Shown: positions 1-7,379 of the stretch, one piece after another
How the letters are laid out: every line of letters starts with the position of its first letter
How positions within the stretch are numbered: the first letter of the stretch is position 1
DNA from: Paenibacillaceae bacterium UBA6304
GTDB lineage: Bacteria; Bacillota; Bacilli; Paenibacillales; Paenibacillaceae
Reading direction: 5' to 3'
Assembly (NCBI GenBank): GCA_002439285.1
Contig: DJTQ01000264.1
Location: 1 to 29,323, forward strand
Length of the DNA stretch: 29,323 bases
The notes under the pieces: model-generated
Databases searched by the model: none
Told to the model about the DNA's origin: nothing
The model's input: the letters and a program-made list of their open reading frames with translations, nothing else
Position numbers and translations under genes: made by a program

Positions 1-100
1 ACTTCTCAATCCTCGCCCGTCCCTCGAAGGATACGGCAAAGTTAATCAGTTCCTGTTTGATACTTTCGTATTCCAGCATGTTTAAAGTGAATTTCTCCAT
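1..100 (-). CDS. MutS2-family ATPase, N-terminal fragment (runs off the window edge)
   Basis: Only the first 33 codons are present, beginning MEKFTLNMLEYESIKQEL and then a stretch with EGRARIEK. The opening pattern of Leu-Glu-Tyr, a basic/acidic helix and a small-residue-Gly-basic segment is typical of MutS2 and of the shorter MutS2-like proteins of Firmicutes. MutS2 proteins are dimeric ATPases; in Bacillus subtilis MutS2 has been linked to rescue of collided ribosomes, in addition to an older proposed recombination role. An AAGGAGG ribosome binding site lies 12 nt upstream of the ATG (113-119). The gene is the only one served by the elaborate leader at 101-500. The ATPase domain lies outside the window, so the MutS2 call rests on a short N-terminus, and which paralogue it is cannot be decided. 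Confidence 0.6.
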   Translation of the reverse strand, partial: MEKFTLNMLEYESIKQELINFAVSFEGRARIEK

Positions 101-139
101 TATGGTTGAATACCTCCTTGAGTGATGTAATTCGATAAC

Positions 140-181
140 AAAAAAGGGCAAAAGACAGCACGAATGCCATCCTTTGCCCTT
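140..181 (-). terminator. Second intrinsic terminator immediately before the MutS2-family gene
   Basis: On the minus strand AAGGGCAAA pairs perfectly with TTTGCCCTT. An inner GCA-TTCG-TGC helix lies between them, and the stem is followed by a run of six T residues. It lies only about 20 nt ahead of the gene's ribosome binding site, so it can only make sense as an attenuator that must be read through. Confidence 0.8.
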
Positions 182-223
182 CTTCTCCCGCAAGCAGTAT
201 AAATGTTTGCTCTTCGTAAACTC

Positions 224-255
224 AAAAAAAGCCGCGCTGATAAACAGCACGGCTT
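224..255 (-). terminator. Intrinsic terminator within the leader (upstream attenuator)
   Basis: On the minus strand an 11-bp stem (AAGCCGTGCTG with CAGCGCGGCTT, one G-U pair) closes a 5-nt loop and runs into seven T residues. It lies about 125 nt before the MutS2-family start codon. An upstream CTTCGG/CCGAAG pairing (about 254-273) overlaps its 5' arm and could act as an antiterminator. Confidence 0.8.
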
Positions 256-434
256 CGGCTTCGTTCTCCGAAGAAACAAACAGCGGTCAAAGCGCTGAAT
301 GATGTTCTGCGTGTGTTCTTAACTAAATTCACAGACTGTAAATAGGCGCAAAAAATAAAAGGGCCCTCGTCTTCCTTAAAAAAATGGAAGCATCGATTCC
401 CGAGCTGCCTGTCGTACAGTCCATATGAAGTTAA

Positions 435-458
435 CTAGTTAAGAACGTTCACCGACAT
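435..458 (-). CDS. Seven-codon leader peptide ORF (MSVNVLN)
   Basis: ATG at 458 is preceded by AGGAGAG (465-471) with 6 nt spacing, as good as the site of a real gene. The frame reads Met-Ser-Val-Asn-Val-Leu-Asn and stops at TAG (435-437). The last codons and stop overlap one arm (436-446) of an inverted repeat whose partner is at 315-325, so a ribosome on this ORF would occlude that pairing. Short hydrophobic leader peptides of this kind control erm and ABC-F genes by drug-induced stalling; the exact sequence is not one I recognise. It is too short to be judged by coding statistics. Confidence 0.5.
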   Translation of the reverse strand: MSVNVLN

Positions 459-506
459 CAATATCTCTCCTAATGTAGAGGTCATATCCTACTTGCGGAT
501 ATACTC

Positions 507-536
507 AATTTACCAAAAACAGCGGGTAGAAGTCAA
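507..536 (-). promoter_or_regulatory. Candidate sigma-A promoter of the leader/MutS2-family transcript
   Basis: Minus-strand TTGACT (-35, 531-536) and TAAATT (-10, 507-512) are 18 nt apart, placing the start near 500. The -35 is good and the -10 is fair. It is divergent from the sulfatase gene at 712, with about 175 nt between them. Confidence 0.45.
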
Positions 537-711
537 TAACACCGGCAAAGGAATAGTTACCTGTGTTTATCTTGGAATTTCTTACTAAATGTGTGAATTG
601 ATTTATTTTCATCTTTGCTTCATTTCATGTATTATATTAAAAGTGTTTGAAGTGTAATTACGGAGTTAAATATTAAACAAATAGAGATAAACCGAAAGGA
701 AGGATCGTACT

Positions 712-2583
712 GTGTCCGCTTTAAACCGTATCAGGCTAGGCAATACTAAGCCGTTCGTCTTTTTTACCCTGATCATGATTCTAAAAACGTATCTGGCCTG
801 GATTTCCATCTTTGACAGTATCCCGCCTTGGGGCCCGCTGCTGAAGGAACTTCCGTTCATCTGGATTCTGTTCTGCCTCATTGAATGGTTCTCTTCCAAA
901 CGTAAGATGGGCATTTATTTGACGGTCAATCTCATCGTCACCGCCATCTTCTTTGCCGCTATTATGTATCATAAATATTATGGCGTCATTGTCACATATC
1001 ATGCGCTGCAACAAGTCAATCAGGTCACCGCAGTCAGTAACAGCGTGTTCTCGTTGCTGGCACCTTACTACCTGCTAATTTTTGTGGATATCGTCATTAT
1101 CGGCTTCTGGCTGCTCCGCAAGAAAAGAGCCGAGAAGCTAAAGGCTTACTTTAATATGAAAAGACTGCGCACAGGCGCTATCGCTGCGGTCTTCGGCATC
1201 TCGATCGCACTTTGCATCTTCAACGTTTGGCCGAACCGGGCCAGCATGAACGAAATCAAGCAAGCCGAGCAAATGGGCATTCTGAATTACGAGACCTATG
1301 CCATCTTCTCCAGCAAGGAGGAAGAACTGGTAGATAAGAAGGAGATTTCGCAGGCGAAGGTCGATCAGTTGAAAGGGGTCACCCCGCCGGTCGAACCGAA
1401 ATATTTTGGCGCGGCGAAAGATAAAAACCTGATTATTATCCAGTTGGAGTCCTTCCAGAACTTCCTGATTAACCTGAAGATCGACGGACAGGAAATTACG
1501 CCGGTCATGAACTCGCTGGTCAAGGATAACCTATACTTCAAGCATTTTTATCAAATGGTCGGTCAAGGGAATACCTCGGATGCCGAATTCGTGGTAAACA
1601 CTTCGTTCTACATTCCTTATAACGAGGCCGCCACGCAAAACTATCCGGATAAAGAGCTGCCGAGCATTCCGAAGATGATGAAATCGGTGGGTTATGATAC
1701 GGCTACGTTCCATACGAATGTCGTTGAGTTTTGGAATCGGGGGGAACTGTACAAAGCTATCGGCTTTGACCGATACTATGATCAAAAATTCTTCGGACAA
1801 GAGGATACTTTATTCTTCGGTCCTTCCGACGAAGTGCTCTATAAGAAAACCGCCGAAGAACTGGACAAAATGCAGCAGGACGGCAAGCACTTCTATTCTC
1901 AGGTTATCTCTATGACCGCGCATCATCCTTTTACGATGCCGCATGAGAAGGACCGGATTACGCTGCCGGAACGCTTCCAGGACAATATGGTTGGCGATTA
2001 TATCCGTTCCCAAAATTACGCCGACTATGCGCTCGGTCAATTTATCGACGACTTGAAGCAAAGAGGGATATGGGATAACAGCGTCGTGGTCCTTTACGGC
2101 GATCACCTCGGTCTGCCGATGTACTCGCTGGATAAACACGGCCTGGAACTCATGAATGAGATCTATGGACGGGAATACAGCTATATCGATATGATCAATA
2201 TCCCGCTGATTATTTCCGCCCCGGGTATTGCAGAACCTGCCGTCCTTGAAAATGTAGGCGGACAGGTCGATATCCTGCCGACCGTAGCTAATCTGATGGG
2301 TATCTCGCTTAAGGATCAGATCCATTTCGGAGAAGATATTTTAAATCAAAGCTATAATTTGCTTCCACAGCGCTATTATTTGCCTTCCGGCTCGTTCCTG
2401 AATGATAAGGCCCTGTTTATGCCGGGCGTCTGGTACGAGGACGGAACTCAGTATCCGTTCGCCGAAGGCGGTGTCAGTCAGGCATTGACCACGGAGAATG
2501 AATACAACCGGGCGCTGGAATTGCTGCGCATGTCCGACAGCTATGTGAAGCAGCTTCCCGACCGGGAGAAGAAGGTCGAGTAA
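712..2583 (+). CDS. LTA synthase family membrane sulfatase
   Basis: The 623-residue protein has an N-terminal block of about five hydrophobic segments (roughly residues 15-190) and an extracytoplasmic sulfatase/alkaline-phosphatase-fold domain. Visible LtaS signatures are the metal-binding Glu246 in IIIQLESFQNF, the nucleophile Thr288 in GQGNTSDAEF, His404-His405 in MTAHHPF and the late metal site Asp464-His465 in YGDHLG. LtaS enzymes polymerise glycerol phosphate from phosphatidylglycerol, or prime the polymer, on the outer membrane face. Length and motifs fit a full active member, but LtaS, YfnI, YqgS and YvgJ types cannot be separated here. GTG is chosen as start because GAAAGGAAGG lies 8 nt upstream. 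It is monocistronic, divergent from the MutS2-family leader and followed by a hairpin at 2611. Confidence 0.9.
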   Translation: MSALNRIRLGNTKPFVFFTLIMILKTYLAWISIFDSIPPWGPLLKELPFIWILFCLIEWFSSKRKMGIYLTVNLIVTAIFFAAIMYHKYYGVIVTYHALQQVNQVTAVSNSVFSLLAPYYLLIFVDIVIIGFWLLRKKRAEKLKAYFNMKRLRTGAIAAVFGISIALCIFNVWPNRASMNEIKQAEQMGILNYETYAIFSSKEEELVDKKEISQAKVDQLKGVTPPVEPKYFGAAKDKNLIIIQLESFQNFLINLKIDGQEITPVMNSLVKDNLYFKHFYQMVGQGNTSDAEFVVNTSFYIPYNEAATQNYPDKELPSIPKMMKSVGYDTATFHTNVVEFWNRGELYKAIGFDRYYDQKFFGQEDTLFFGPSDEVLYKKTAEELDKMQQDGKHFYSQVISMTAHHPFTMPHEKDRITLPERFQDNMVGDYIRSQNYADYALGQFIDDLKQRGIWDNSVVVLYGDHLGLPMYSLDKHGLELMNEIYGREYSYIDMINIPLIISAPGIAEPAVLENVGGQVDILPTVANLMGISLKDQIHFGEDILNQSYNLLPQRYYLPSGSFLNDKALFMPGVWYEDGTQYPFAEGGVSQALTTENEYNRALELLRMSDSYVKQLPDREKKVE

Positions 2584-2610
2584 GATAGGTTAGTTCATCC
2601 AGTAAATCAA

Positions 2611-2659
2611 AAAGGGGGTGTCCGTCAGTCATCGTAAATGACTGACGGACACCCCCTTT
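2611..2659. terminator. Long perfect hairpin, probable bidirectional terminator
   Basis: A 22-bp perfect stem (arms 2611-2632 and 2638-2659, core GGGGGTGTCCGTCAGTC) closes a 5-nt loop 27 nt after the sulfatase stop codon. The T-run is better on the minus strand (TTTTTGATTT) than on the plus strand (CTTTCTCC), so it may stop transcription from either side of this convergent interval. Confidence 0.7.
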
Positions 2660-2727
2660 CTCCTGACCAGGCTCACTTTCACCATGTTGCTCTCCTCCCT
2701 GGGCTCACCAGACCGCTCTATGAAGAT

Positions 2728-2912
2728 TAACTGGAAAACCTACAGTTATTTCGCGTGATAGGCCAGGTCCGGACAAACTAACTGGAAATCCTACAGTTAA
2801 TTTAGGCACTTGCAGCAAAAAGAGCGGAAAGGATAAGAACTAACTGTAGGAAATACAGTTAATTCTACAGAACAACTAGATTCACGGTAATTAACTGTAG
2901 GAAATACAGTTA
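2728..2912. repeat. Four-unit palindromic repeat cluster, copy 1 (51-62-51 spacing)
   Basis: Four 21-nt units start at 2728, 2779, 2841 and 2892. Each has TAACTG and CAGTTA arms around a 9-nt asymmetric core (TAGGAAATA or its relatives), often flanked by TTAAT. The cores show that units 1 and 2 point in the minus direction and units 3 and 4 in the plus direction, so the cluster has overall dyad symmetry about 2820. Linkers are 30, 41 and 30 nt and are not repeats of each other. The cluster lies between two convergent genes; the rest of 2584-3021 holds only the hairpin at 2611. I do not recognise it as a named family. Confidence 0.85.
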
Positions 2913-3021
2913 ATTTGCTCCCAACAGCACTCACTCCTATCGATCCCAACGGGGAGTGCATGAAGTTAATGGAGCTATCTCTCAAATAGATTTATTACTT
3001 TTGGGACACCCTCTATTATTT

Positions 3022-4434
3022 TTACAACACCGGACTAGCCATGCCGTCATTGCACCGGCACTGCTGTTCCTCTCTCTCCCTCATGAGGTCCGCTTCCTTC
3101 ATCCGCAAATATTTGCGGCTTCTCCAGCGGAAGAAGGACAATATACCGCGCACATACTCATCAATGATCATGCAGGAGTATATGGCAATGATGCCGATAC
3201 CTAAAGATACGCCGAAGAAATAAGAGCATCCCGTAGCGACAACCCACATGAAGATCAATGAGATCTTCATTGTATACCTGGTATCCCCGACCGCATTCAG
3301 CGAGTTGCCGATCGCCATATTGACCATTTTTCCCGGTTGAAGCAGCAGGTTTAACCATAACAGGGCGGTGCAAAGGTCCAGTATATTGGCATCCTTCGTA
3401 AACAATCCAAGCACATTCCGGCCGAATAGGACCAATATAAACGCATTGACAATTACGAGCGGCAAGCCGACCTTCAACACTTTAAACACGGCATGATACG
3501 CCTCTTTGGTCTTTCCTGCCCCATACAGATGAGCAATCTGGATCTGCGCGGCCAAGGCCAGCGAAAACCCGAGCAGGAAGCAAAATGACTCCAAGGTGTT
3601 CATATACGTCCTCGCCGCCAGTTCCGTAGAGCCAAGCATGGCAAGGAAAGAGAATATTGCCAGTTGGGAGAATACCCAACTCGCCGAATTGACGCCGAGC
3701 GGCCAGCCGATGACCAGAATTTCCTTGAACAGCTTGCGATCAAAAATTTTGAAGTCGCGATGCCCGATTTTTCGTTGAAAGGAACCCAAGAAAATAACAA
3801 ACAGTACGATCGTGGCCAGAAGTCGGCTTGTGACGGTAGAAATGGCTACCCCGGTCAGCCCCCATTGCGGGAATCCAAAAGCACCGAAGATGAAGCCATA
3901 GTTCATGATAATGTGAATGACGTTCATCCCGATCGCGGTCATCATCGGCCCCTTCGTATTGCCGGTATTACGGATTGCCGTACCGAGGACTGCCATGGCT
4001 GCCGTGAGAATCATTCCGCCTCCGACAATAGAGATATATACTGTCGCCAACGGGATCAGTTCATCCGGAAGTTGGAGCATTCTCGCTATCGGCTCAGGAG
4101 CCGCGATCAACAGAATACTGAGGAGAACGCCTATAGCAACCGTAACGTTAAAGGCAATTATCGCGACAGAACGCGCTTCTTCTTCTTTGCGCGAACCGAT
4201 TTTTTGAGCGATGACAATTCCCGCACCGCTTGCGACAGTCGCAAACAGTGTGGTCAAAGCATTAAACAGCTGATTCGAGAATCCGACCACGGCAACCGCA
4301 TTGTCCGAAATTCGACTCACCATCAGCGTATCGACCGATCCAAGCAAAAACTGCAAAAATTGTTCGATAAAGATAGGCCATGCGAGCATCCACAGGGAAA
4401 ATTTATTACTGTCGCTGCTATTGTTTTTCTTCAT
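3022..4434 (-). CDS. MATE-family multidrug/cation antiporter
   Basis: This 470-residue integral membrane protein has about twelve hydrophobic segments in two similar halves, the usual length and layout of the MATE (NorM/DinF-like) family. Features include the N-terminal LAWPIFIEQFLQFLLGSVDTLMVS segment type, the IRNTGNTKGP loop after the fourth helix and the matching NAVGDTRYT loop in the second half. MATE pumps expel cationic drugs or metabolites in exchange for Na+ or H+. The C-terminus is a basic/acidic cytoplasmic tail containing a REREEQQCRC stretch. ATG at 4434 has AGGAGGTT upstream. It is divergent from an AraC-type regulator at 4595, 160 nt away, which is the obvious candidate regulator. 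The substrate cannot be told from sequence. Confidence 0.9.
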   Translation of the reverse strand: MKKNNSSDSNKFSLWMLAWPIFIEQFLQFLLGSVDTLMVSRISDNAVAVVGFSNQLFNALTTLFATVASGAGIVIAQKIGSRKEEEARSVAIIAFNVTVAIGVLLSILLIAAPEPIARMLQLPDELIPLATVYISIVGGGMILTAAMAVLGTAIRNTGNTKGPMMTAIGMNVIHIIMNYGFIFGAFGFPQWGLTGVAISTVTSRLLATIVLFVIFLGSFQRKIGHRDFKIFDRKLFKEILVIGWPLGVNSASWVFSQLAIFSFLAMLGSTELAARTYMNTLESFCFLLGFSLALAAQIQIAHLYGAGKTKEAYHAVFKVLKVGLPLVIVNAFILVLFGRNVLGLFTKDANILDLCTALLWLNLLLQPGKMVNMAIGNSLNAVGDTRYTMKISLIFMWVVATGCSYFFGVSLGIGIIAIYSCMIIDEYVRGILSFFRWRSRKYLRMKEADLMREREEQQCRCNDGMASPVL

Positions 4435-4594
4435 TATTACAACCTCCTGATAGAACGGGGACGGTTCTACCTGCCCGCATTAACTTTGTAGCATGAAACA
4501 CATTATAGATGCTATATTTAATTCAGTGTATCAGGTAACCAACTCAATCTATAAATATTCCAACTTTAAATTTATGTATATTTGGAGGTTCCTT

Positions 4595-5497
4595 ATGCCG
4601 CCTGTCATTGAATTTACAGCTCCCCCGCTCCCGCACTATATTATTAGCGGACTCTCTCCGCTCCCGGTAGGAGGCAAGCATCCCAGCCGCAAAAATATCG
4701 GTGCATTCGACCTGTTGGTCGTGGCGCAAGGATGCCTCTACGTCGAGGAAGGGGGGCACGAATATGAAATCACGGAAGGTTACGCGCTAATTCTGCGTCC
4801 CGACAGCTCTCATTACTCCTATAGGGGCTGCAGGGAAGAATCGCTGCATTATTGGGTCCATTTTCAAATCCTTGGAGATTGGCGAGTCATTGAAGAGGAG
4901 GATTACCTAGCCAGCCGGGGACGTTATCCCGAAGGAGAGCCAGGCTATTTATCGCTCCCTCCCTTTGAGGTAACCCCTTACACCTTGGCCCTCCCCCAAT
5001 TCACCAAACTGGCCCAGCCGAAAAAAATGGCCGAAACAATTAACGAATTAAATGAACTGAATCGCAATATTCATCTGGCGAGCGTCCGGTTAAGGCAGCA
5101 AGCTTTGTTCCAGGACGTCATCATGCTGCTTGCGGATTCGCTGGGAGCCGACGCCCCCTCTCCCCAGTCCGCCTGTGCCGAGCGGGCCGCCTCTTACCTG
5201 CGTGAGCATTACCGCGAGCCTTTTTCCGCCAAACAGTTAGGAGAAGCCATTAACTTTCACCCTGTGTATATCGCCCGCTGCATGCAGAAGACTTTCGGTT
5301 GTTCTCCGTCCACCTATTTGCTGCGGCTGAGGATCGACCAGTCCAAGCTGCTGCTGATCCAGACGGATCTGCCCGTGGAACGGATCGCCGAGGAGGTTGG
5401 CTTCAACCATGCCGCTTATTTTACAGCTAGTTTCACCCGGTTTGAGGGGATGGCTCCCCGAAAGTACAGGCAGCGTTTTGCCTGGAACAAGGGATGA
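4595..5497 (+). CDS. AraC-family transcriptional regulator
   Basis: The 300-residue protein has an N-terminal cupin-like sensor region (about residues 30-110; pattern EGYALILRPDSSHYSYRG) and a C-terminal pair of helix-turn-helix motifs (about residues 195-295). The second motif matches the AraC/XylS pattern RIAEEVGFNHAAYFTASF followed by GMAPRKYR. Such regulators usually bind a sugar or small ligand and activate neighbouring genes. The divergent MATE pump is the only close partner, so control of efflux is plausible but inferred. ATG at 4595 is preferred over the in-frame ATG at 4493 because GGAGG lies 6 nt before it, while the upstream extension has no ribosome binding site and an unlikely composition. 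Confidence 0.88.
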   Translation: MPPVIEFTAPPLPHYIISGLSPLPVGGKHPSRKNIGAFDLLVVAQGCLYVEEGGHEYEITEGYALILRPDSSHYSYRGCREESLHYWVHFQILGDWRVIEEEDYLASRGRYPEGEPGYLSLPPFEVTPYTLALPQFTKLAQPKKMAETINELNELNRNIHLASVRLRQQALFQDVIMLLADSLGADAPSPQSACAERAASYLREHYREPFSAKQLGEAINFHPVYIARCMQKTFGCSPSTYLLRLRIDQSKLLLIQTDLPVERIAEEVGFNHAAYFTASFTRFEGMAPRKYRQRFAWNKG

Positions 5498-5579
5498 ACG
5501 GAGCGTCCGGAGGGCCGACAACTTCTCTAAACATAGTAAACTAATAAAGATCAAAAAATTTGGAACTAACAGCAAATGT

Positions 5580-5632
5580 GAACATTTTACGTACTTGTCT
5601 CATCTCCATTTCAATTGTTTATATTATATAGG
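5580..5632 (+). promoter_or_regulatory. Promoter-region block upstream of degV, shared with the NCS2 permease
   Basis: The 20-mer GAACATTTTACGTACTTGTC (5580-5599) also occurs exactly upstream of the permease gene (29277-29296, minus strand). Similarity continues downstream of it (CATC, CATTTC, then a TATA-rich stretch ending ATATAG). It lies about 90-140 nt before the degV start. An AAATGTGAACATT stretch within it resembles a PurBox (AWWWCCGAACWWT) at 11 of 13 positions, but the two C positions differ. Whether it is an operator or merely a copied promoter is unknown. Confidence 0.5.
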
Positions 5633-5721
5633 TCATTAATTTTGCGTATGAGACGGCGGTCATCTATAATCAAGGAAAGCTATTCTATTAAACTACTAAA
5701 TCTATTAATGGAGGAAATGCG

Positions 5722-6585
5722 TTGACACAAGTGAAAATCTTCGCGGACAGCCTCTCCGATGTTCCGGAATCCTGGATGATTCAGTACGATATCGGAATTG
5801 TTCCGCTCTATGTCGTGTTCGGTGAAACCGCCTACAAGGACAAACTAGAGATCACCACAACCGATATTTACCGGAGGTTCGACGAATCCGGGGAACTGCC
5901 CCATACATCGGCGCCTTCCCCCGCAGACTTCATAGCGGCCTTCACGCCCTGGATTGAGCAAGGCGATACTATACTATTTATTAGCATGTCATCCAAGCTC
6001 TCTTCAACTTACCAGAATGCCCTGATCGCTGCGGATGAACTGCCTGAGGGACGCGTTGTCGTCGTCGATTCACTGAATGTGTCAGGAGGTGTAGCCTTAC
6101 TTGTTGTGAAGGCTGCTCAAGCGGCCAAAGCCGGGGACTCCGCCGTCGAAATTGCCGCCATGCTGGAGGAACTCCGCGACCGTGTCGAAATCGAAGTGCT
6201 TGTCGACAGTCTGGATTACCTTCATAAAGGCGGGCGCGTCTCCAATGTGCAACATATGATCGGCAGCCTTCTGAAAATTCGCCCCGTGCTGCGCATTAAG
6301 GAAGGGCTCGTCATTTCCGCCGATAAATATAGAGGCAAAACCGAAAAAGCAGTGGAACGCATGCTCCATAACTTTACGGAGAATATTCATAAGGTGGACC
6401 GGGAATTAATCATTGTGGCGCAGACTTTGGCCGAAAAGGCAGCCGATTACATCAAAACAACGCTGTTGGAAAAGACGGACGCGCGAGAAGTAGCCGTGAT
6501 CGAGGGTGGCTGTGCCATTTCCTGTCATTGCGGCCCGCGGACGGTCGCCATCATGTATTTACGTAAACATGGATACTCCATGTAG
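5722..6585 (+). CDS. DegV-family fatty-acid-binding protein (FakB-like)
   Basis: The 287-residue protein carries the DegV signatures in order: an N-terminal FADSLSDVP strand-loop, the TSAPSPADF motif, SMSSKLSSTYQNA for lipid carboxylate binding, DSLNVSGG, and LDYLHKGGRVS. DegV/FakB proteins hold a single fatty acid and present it to the kinase FakA for incorporation into phospholipid. The usual C-terminal glycine motif (G-x-x-x-G-x-H-x-G-P-G) reads GGCAISCHCGPRTVAI here, with Arg in place of Gly and two cysteines. No FakA gene is nearby, which is common because DegV paralogues are scattered. The start is TTG at 5722 with GGAGG 7 nt upstream; no in-frame ATG fits. A terminator follows at 6603. 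Confidence 0.9.
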   Translation: MTQVKIFADSLSDVPESWMIQYDIGIVPLYVVFGETAYKDKLEITTTDIYRRFDESGELPHTSAPSPADFIAAFTPWIEQGDTILFISMSSKLSSTYQNALIAADELPEGRVVVVDSLNVSGGVALLVVKAAQAAKAGDSAVEIAAMLEELRDRVEIEVLVDSLDYLHKGGRVSNVQHMIGSLLKIRPVLRIKEGLVISADKYRGKTEKAVERMLHNFTENIHKVDRELIIVAQTLAEKAADYIKTTLLEKTDAREVAVIEGGCAISCHCGPRTVAIMYLRKHGYSM

Positions 6586-6602
6586 ATTTATCTTTATATA
6601 AG

Positions 6603-6651
6603 AGGTCGTCTCCTAAAGGTTAATCCCTGGGTTGGAGACGGCCTTTTTTTT
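6603..6651 (+). terminator. Intrinsic terminator after degV
   Basis: An 11-bp stem (AGGTCGTCTCC with GGAGACGGCCT, one G-U) closes a loop of about 20 nt and runs directly into eight T residues, 17 nt after the degV stop codon. Confidence 0.85.
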
Positions 6652-6865
6652 GCTTATAGGTCCGCTAATTAGGTGTAATTAAAGAATACGGAAACTATTT
6701 CGTTAGCCTGCTCGTAATAATGGGATATAGACGATATTCAAGATGAGATGAACCTGAGATTGACAATTGAAGCGGGGATGGAGCAAACGCATATTATATA
6801 AATGTTTCTTTTGATCGCTGCCCATTCCAAACTTTTGATTAGTATCACTACGGAGGTGGAGAAGA

Positions 6866-7297
6866 ATGAGACTGTGCTCAATTCCATTTGTGAAAACTGC
6901 GGTTTGCGCTTTGCTGGTATGTTGCATTCTACTGGCTTTCGGCCCGCTTCTCCCAAATCAGCCCCGTGCTCATGCCGGCTACTTCAGCGATTTGTATCAG
7001 GGAGTAAAAGAATTATCGGAACTCCCCGATGAAGTAAACGAGCTTAAAGCAAGCTATCAGATAACGCAGGACAAGCTTGTAGAAGCAGAATCAACCTTGG
7101 AAGCATACCGGCAGCAAAACGAGGCGCTTTTGGAGCAGAATCGTGAGCTTAGCGCTTCGGTAGCGGCCCTGACTGAAGCCCAGCAAGCCCGGGAGGCCAG
7201 TGCCCGAAAGACCCGGATTCTTATACTCACGGGGGTGCTTCTACTCGCCGGATATTTCATCCTGCTTCGGATCATCCGCGTAGTACTCCGGAGATAA
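6866..7297 (+). CDS. Small coiled-coil membrane protein with signal peptide (unknown function)
   Basis: I do not recognise a family for this 143-residue protein. It begins with a long hydrophobic signal sequence (about residues 9-30) ending in an Ala-His-Ala cleavage-like site at 35-37. A charged, Glu/Gln/Ala-rich region with coiled-coil heptads follows (about 48-112), then a second hydrophobic helix (about 115-138) and a basic end, LRRIIRVVLRR-like. It is therefore probably an extracytoplasmic coiled coil tethered to the membrane at its C-terminus. ATG at 6866 has CGGAGGTGG 9 nt upstream. It is followed after 82 nt by an AIM24 gene on the same strand, so the two may be co-transcribed. No clear promoter was identified in the 6652-6865 gap. 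Confidence 0.75.
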   Translation: MRLCSIPFVKTAVCALLVCCILLAFGPLLPNQPRAHAGYFSDLYQGVKELSELPDEVNELKASYQITQDKLVEAESTLEAYRQQNEALLEQNRELSASVAALTEAQQAREASARKTRILILTGVLLLAGYFILLRIIRVVLRR

Positions 7298-7379
7298 TAA
7301 CAGGTTTGTCTGGTACTCAGTACTCTAGCCCTGCTCGGCCAACCTGCATTTGCCTAATAGAAACGGAGGGATTCGCAAG

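Larger units (their letters stand above)
101..500 (-). promoter_or_regulatory. Leader RNA with upstream ORF and tandem attenuators before the MutS2-family gene
   Basis: About 400 nt separates a recognisable promoter (507-536) from the start codon at 100. On the minus strand it contains, in order: a Shine-Dalgarno sequence and seven-codon ORF (435-471); sequence overlapping that ORF (436-446, TAGTTAAGAAC on the + strand) that is exactly complementary to 315-325; a small hairpin with CAGCG/CGCTG arms (about 281-299); a strong intrinsic terminator (224-255); and a second intrinsic terminator (140-181) directly before the gene's ribosome binding site. This architecture is known from leader-peptide attenuators of erm and ABC-F antibiotic-resistance genes in Firmicutes. 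I infer that ribosome behaviour on the short ORF changes RNA folding and read-through. No T-box specifier or GGTGG T-box sequence is seen. Confidence 0.6.

Noticed and set aside
101..500. T-box riboswitch ahead of the MutS2-family gene
   Set aside because: There is no T-box GGTGG core and no specifier stem, and the gene is not amino-acid related; the short ORF with paired segments fits leader-peptide attenuation better.
2728..2912. Quartet repeats as a short CRISPR array
   Set aside because: Only four units, they invert orientation in the middle, the central spacer differs in length and no cas genes are present.
3664..4491. 275-residue plus-strand frame opposite the MATE gene
   Set aside because: It is a shadow of the pump gene with no ribosome binding site and no recognisable domain.
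4493..4594. N-terminal extension of the AraC regulator from ATG 4493
   Set aside because: It has no ribosome binding site, an AT-rich promoter-like sequence and no homology to the cupin start; GGAGG before ATG 4595 decides the start.
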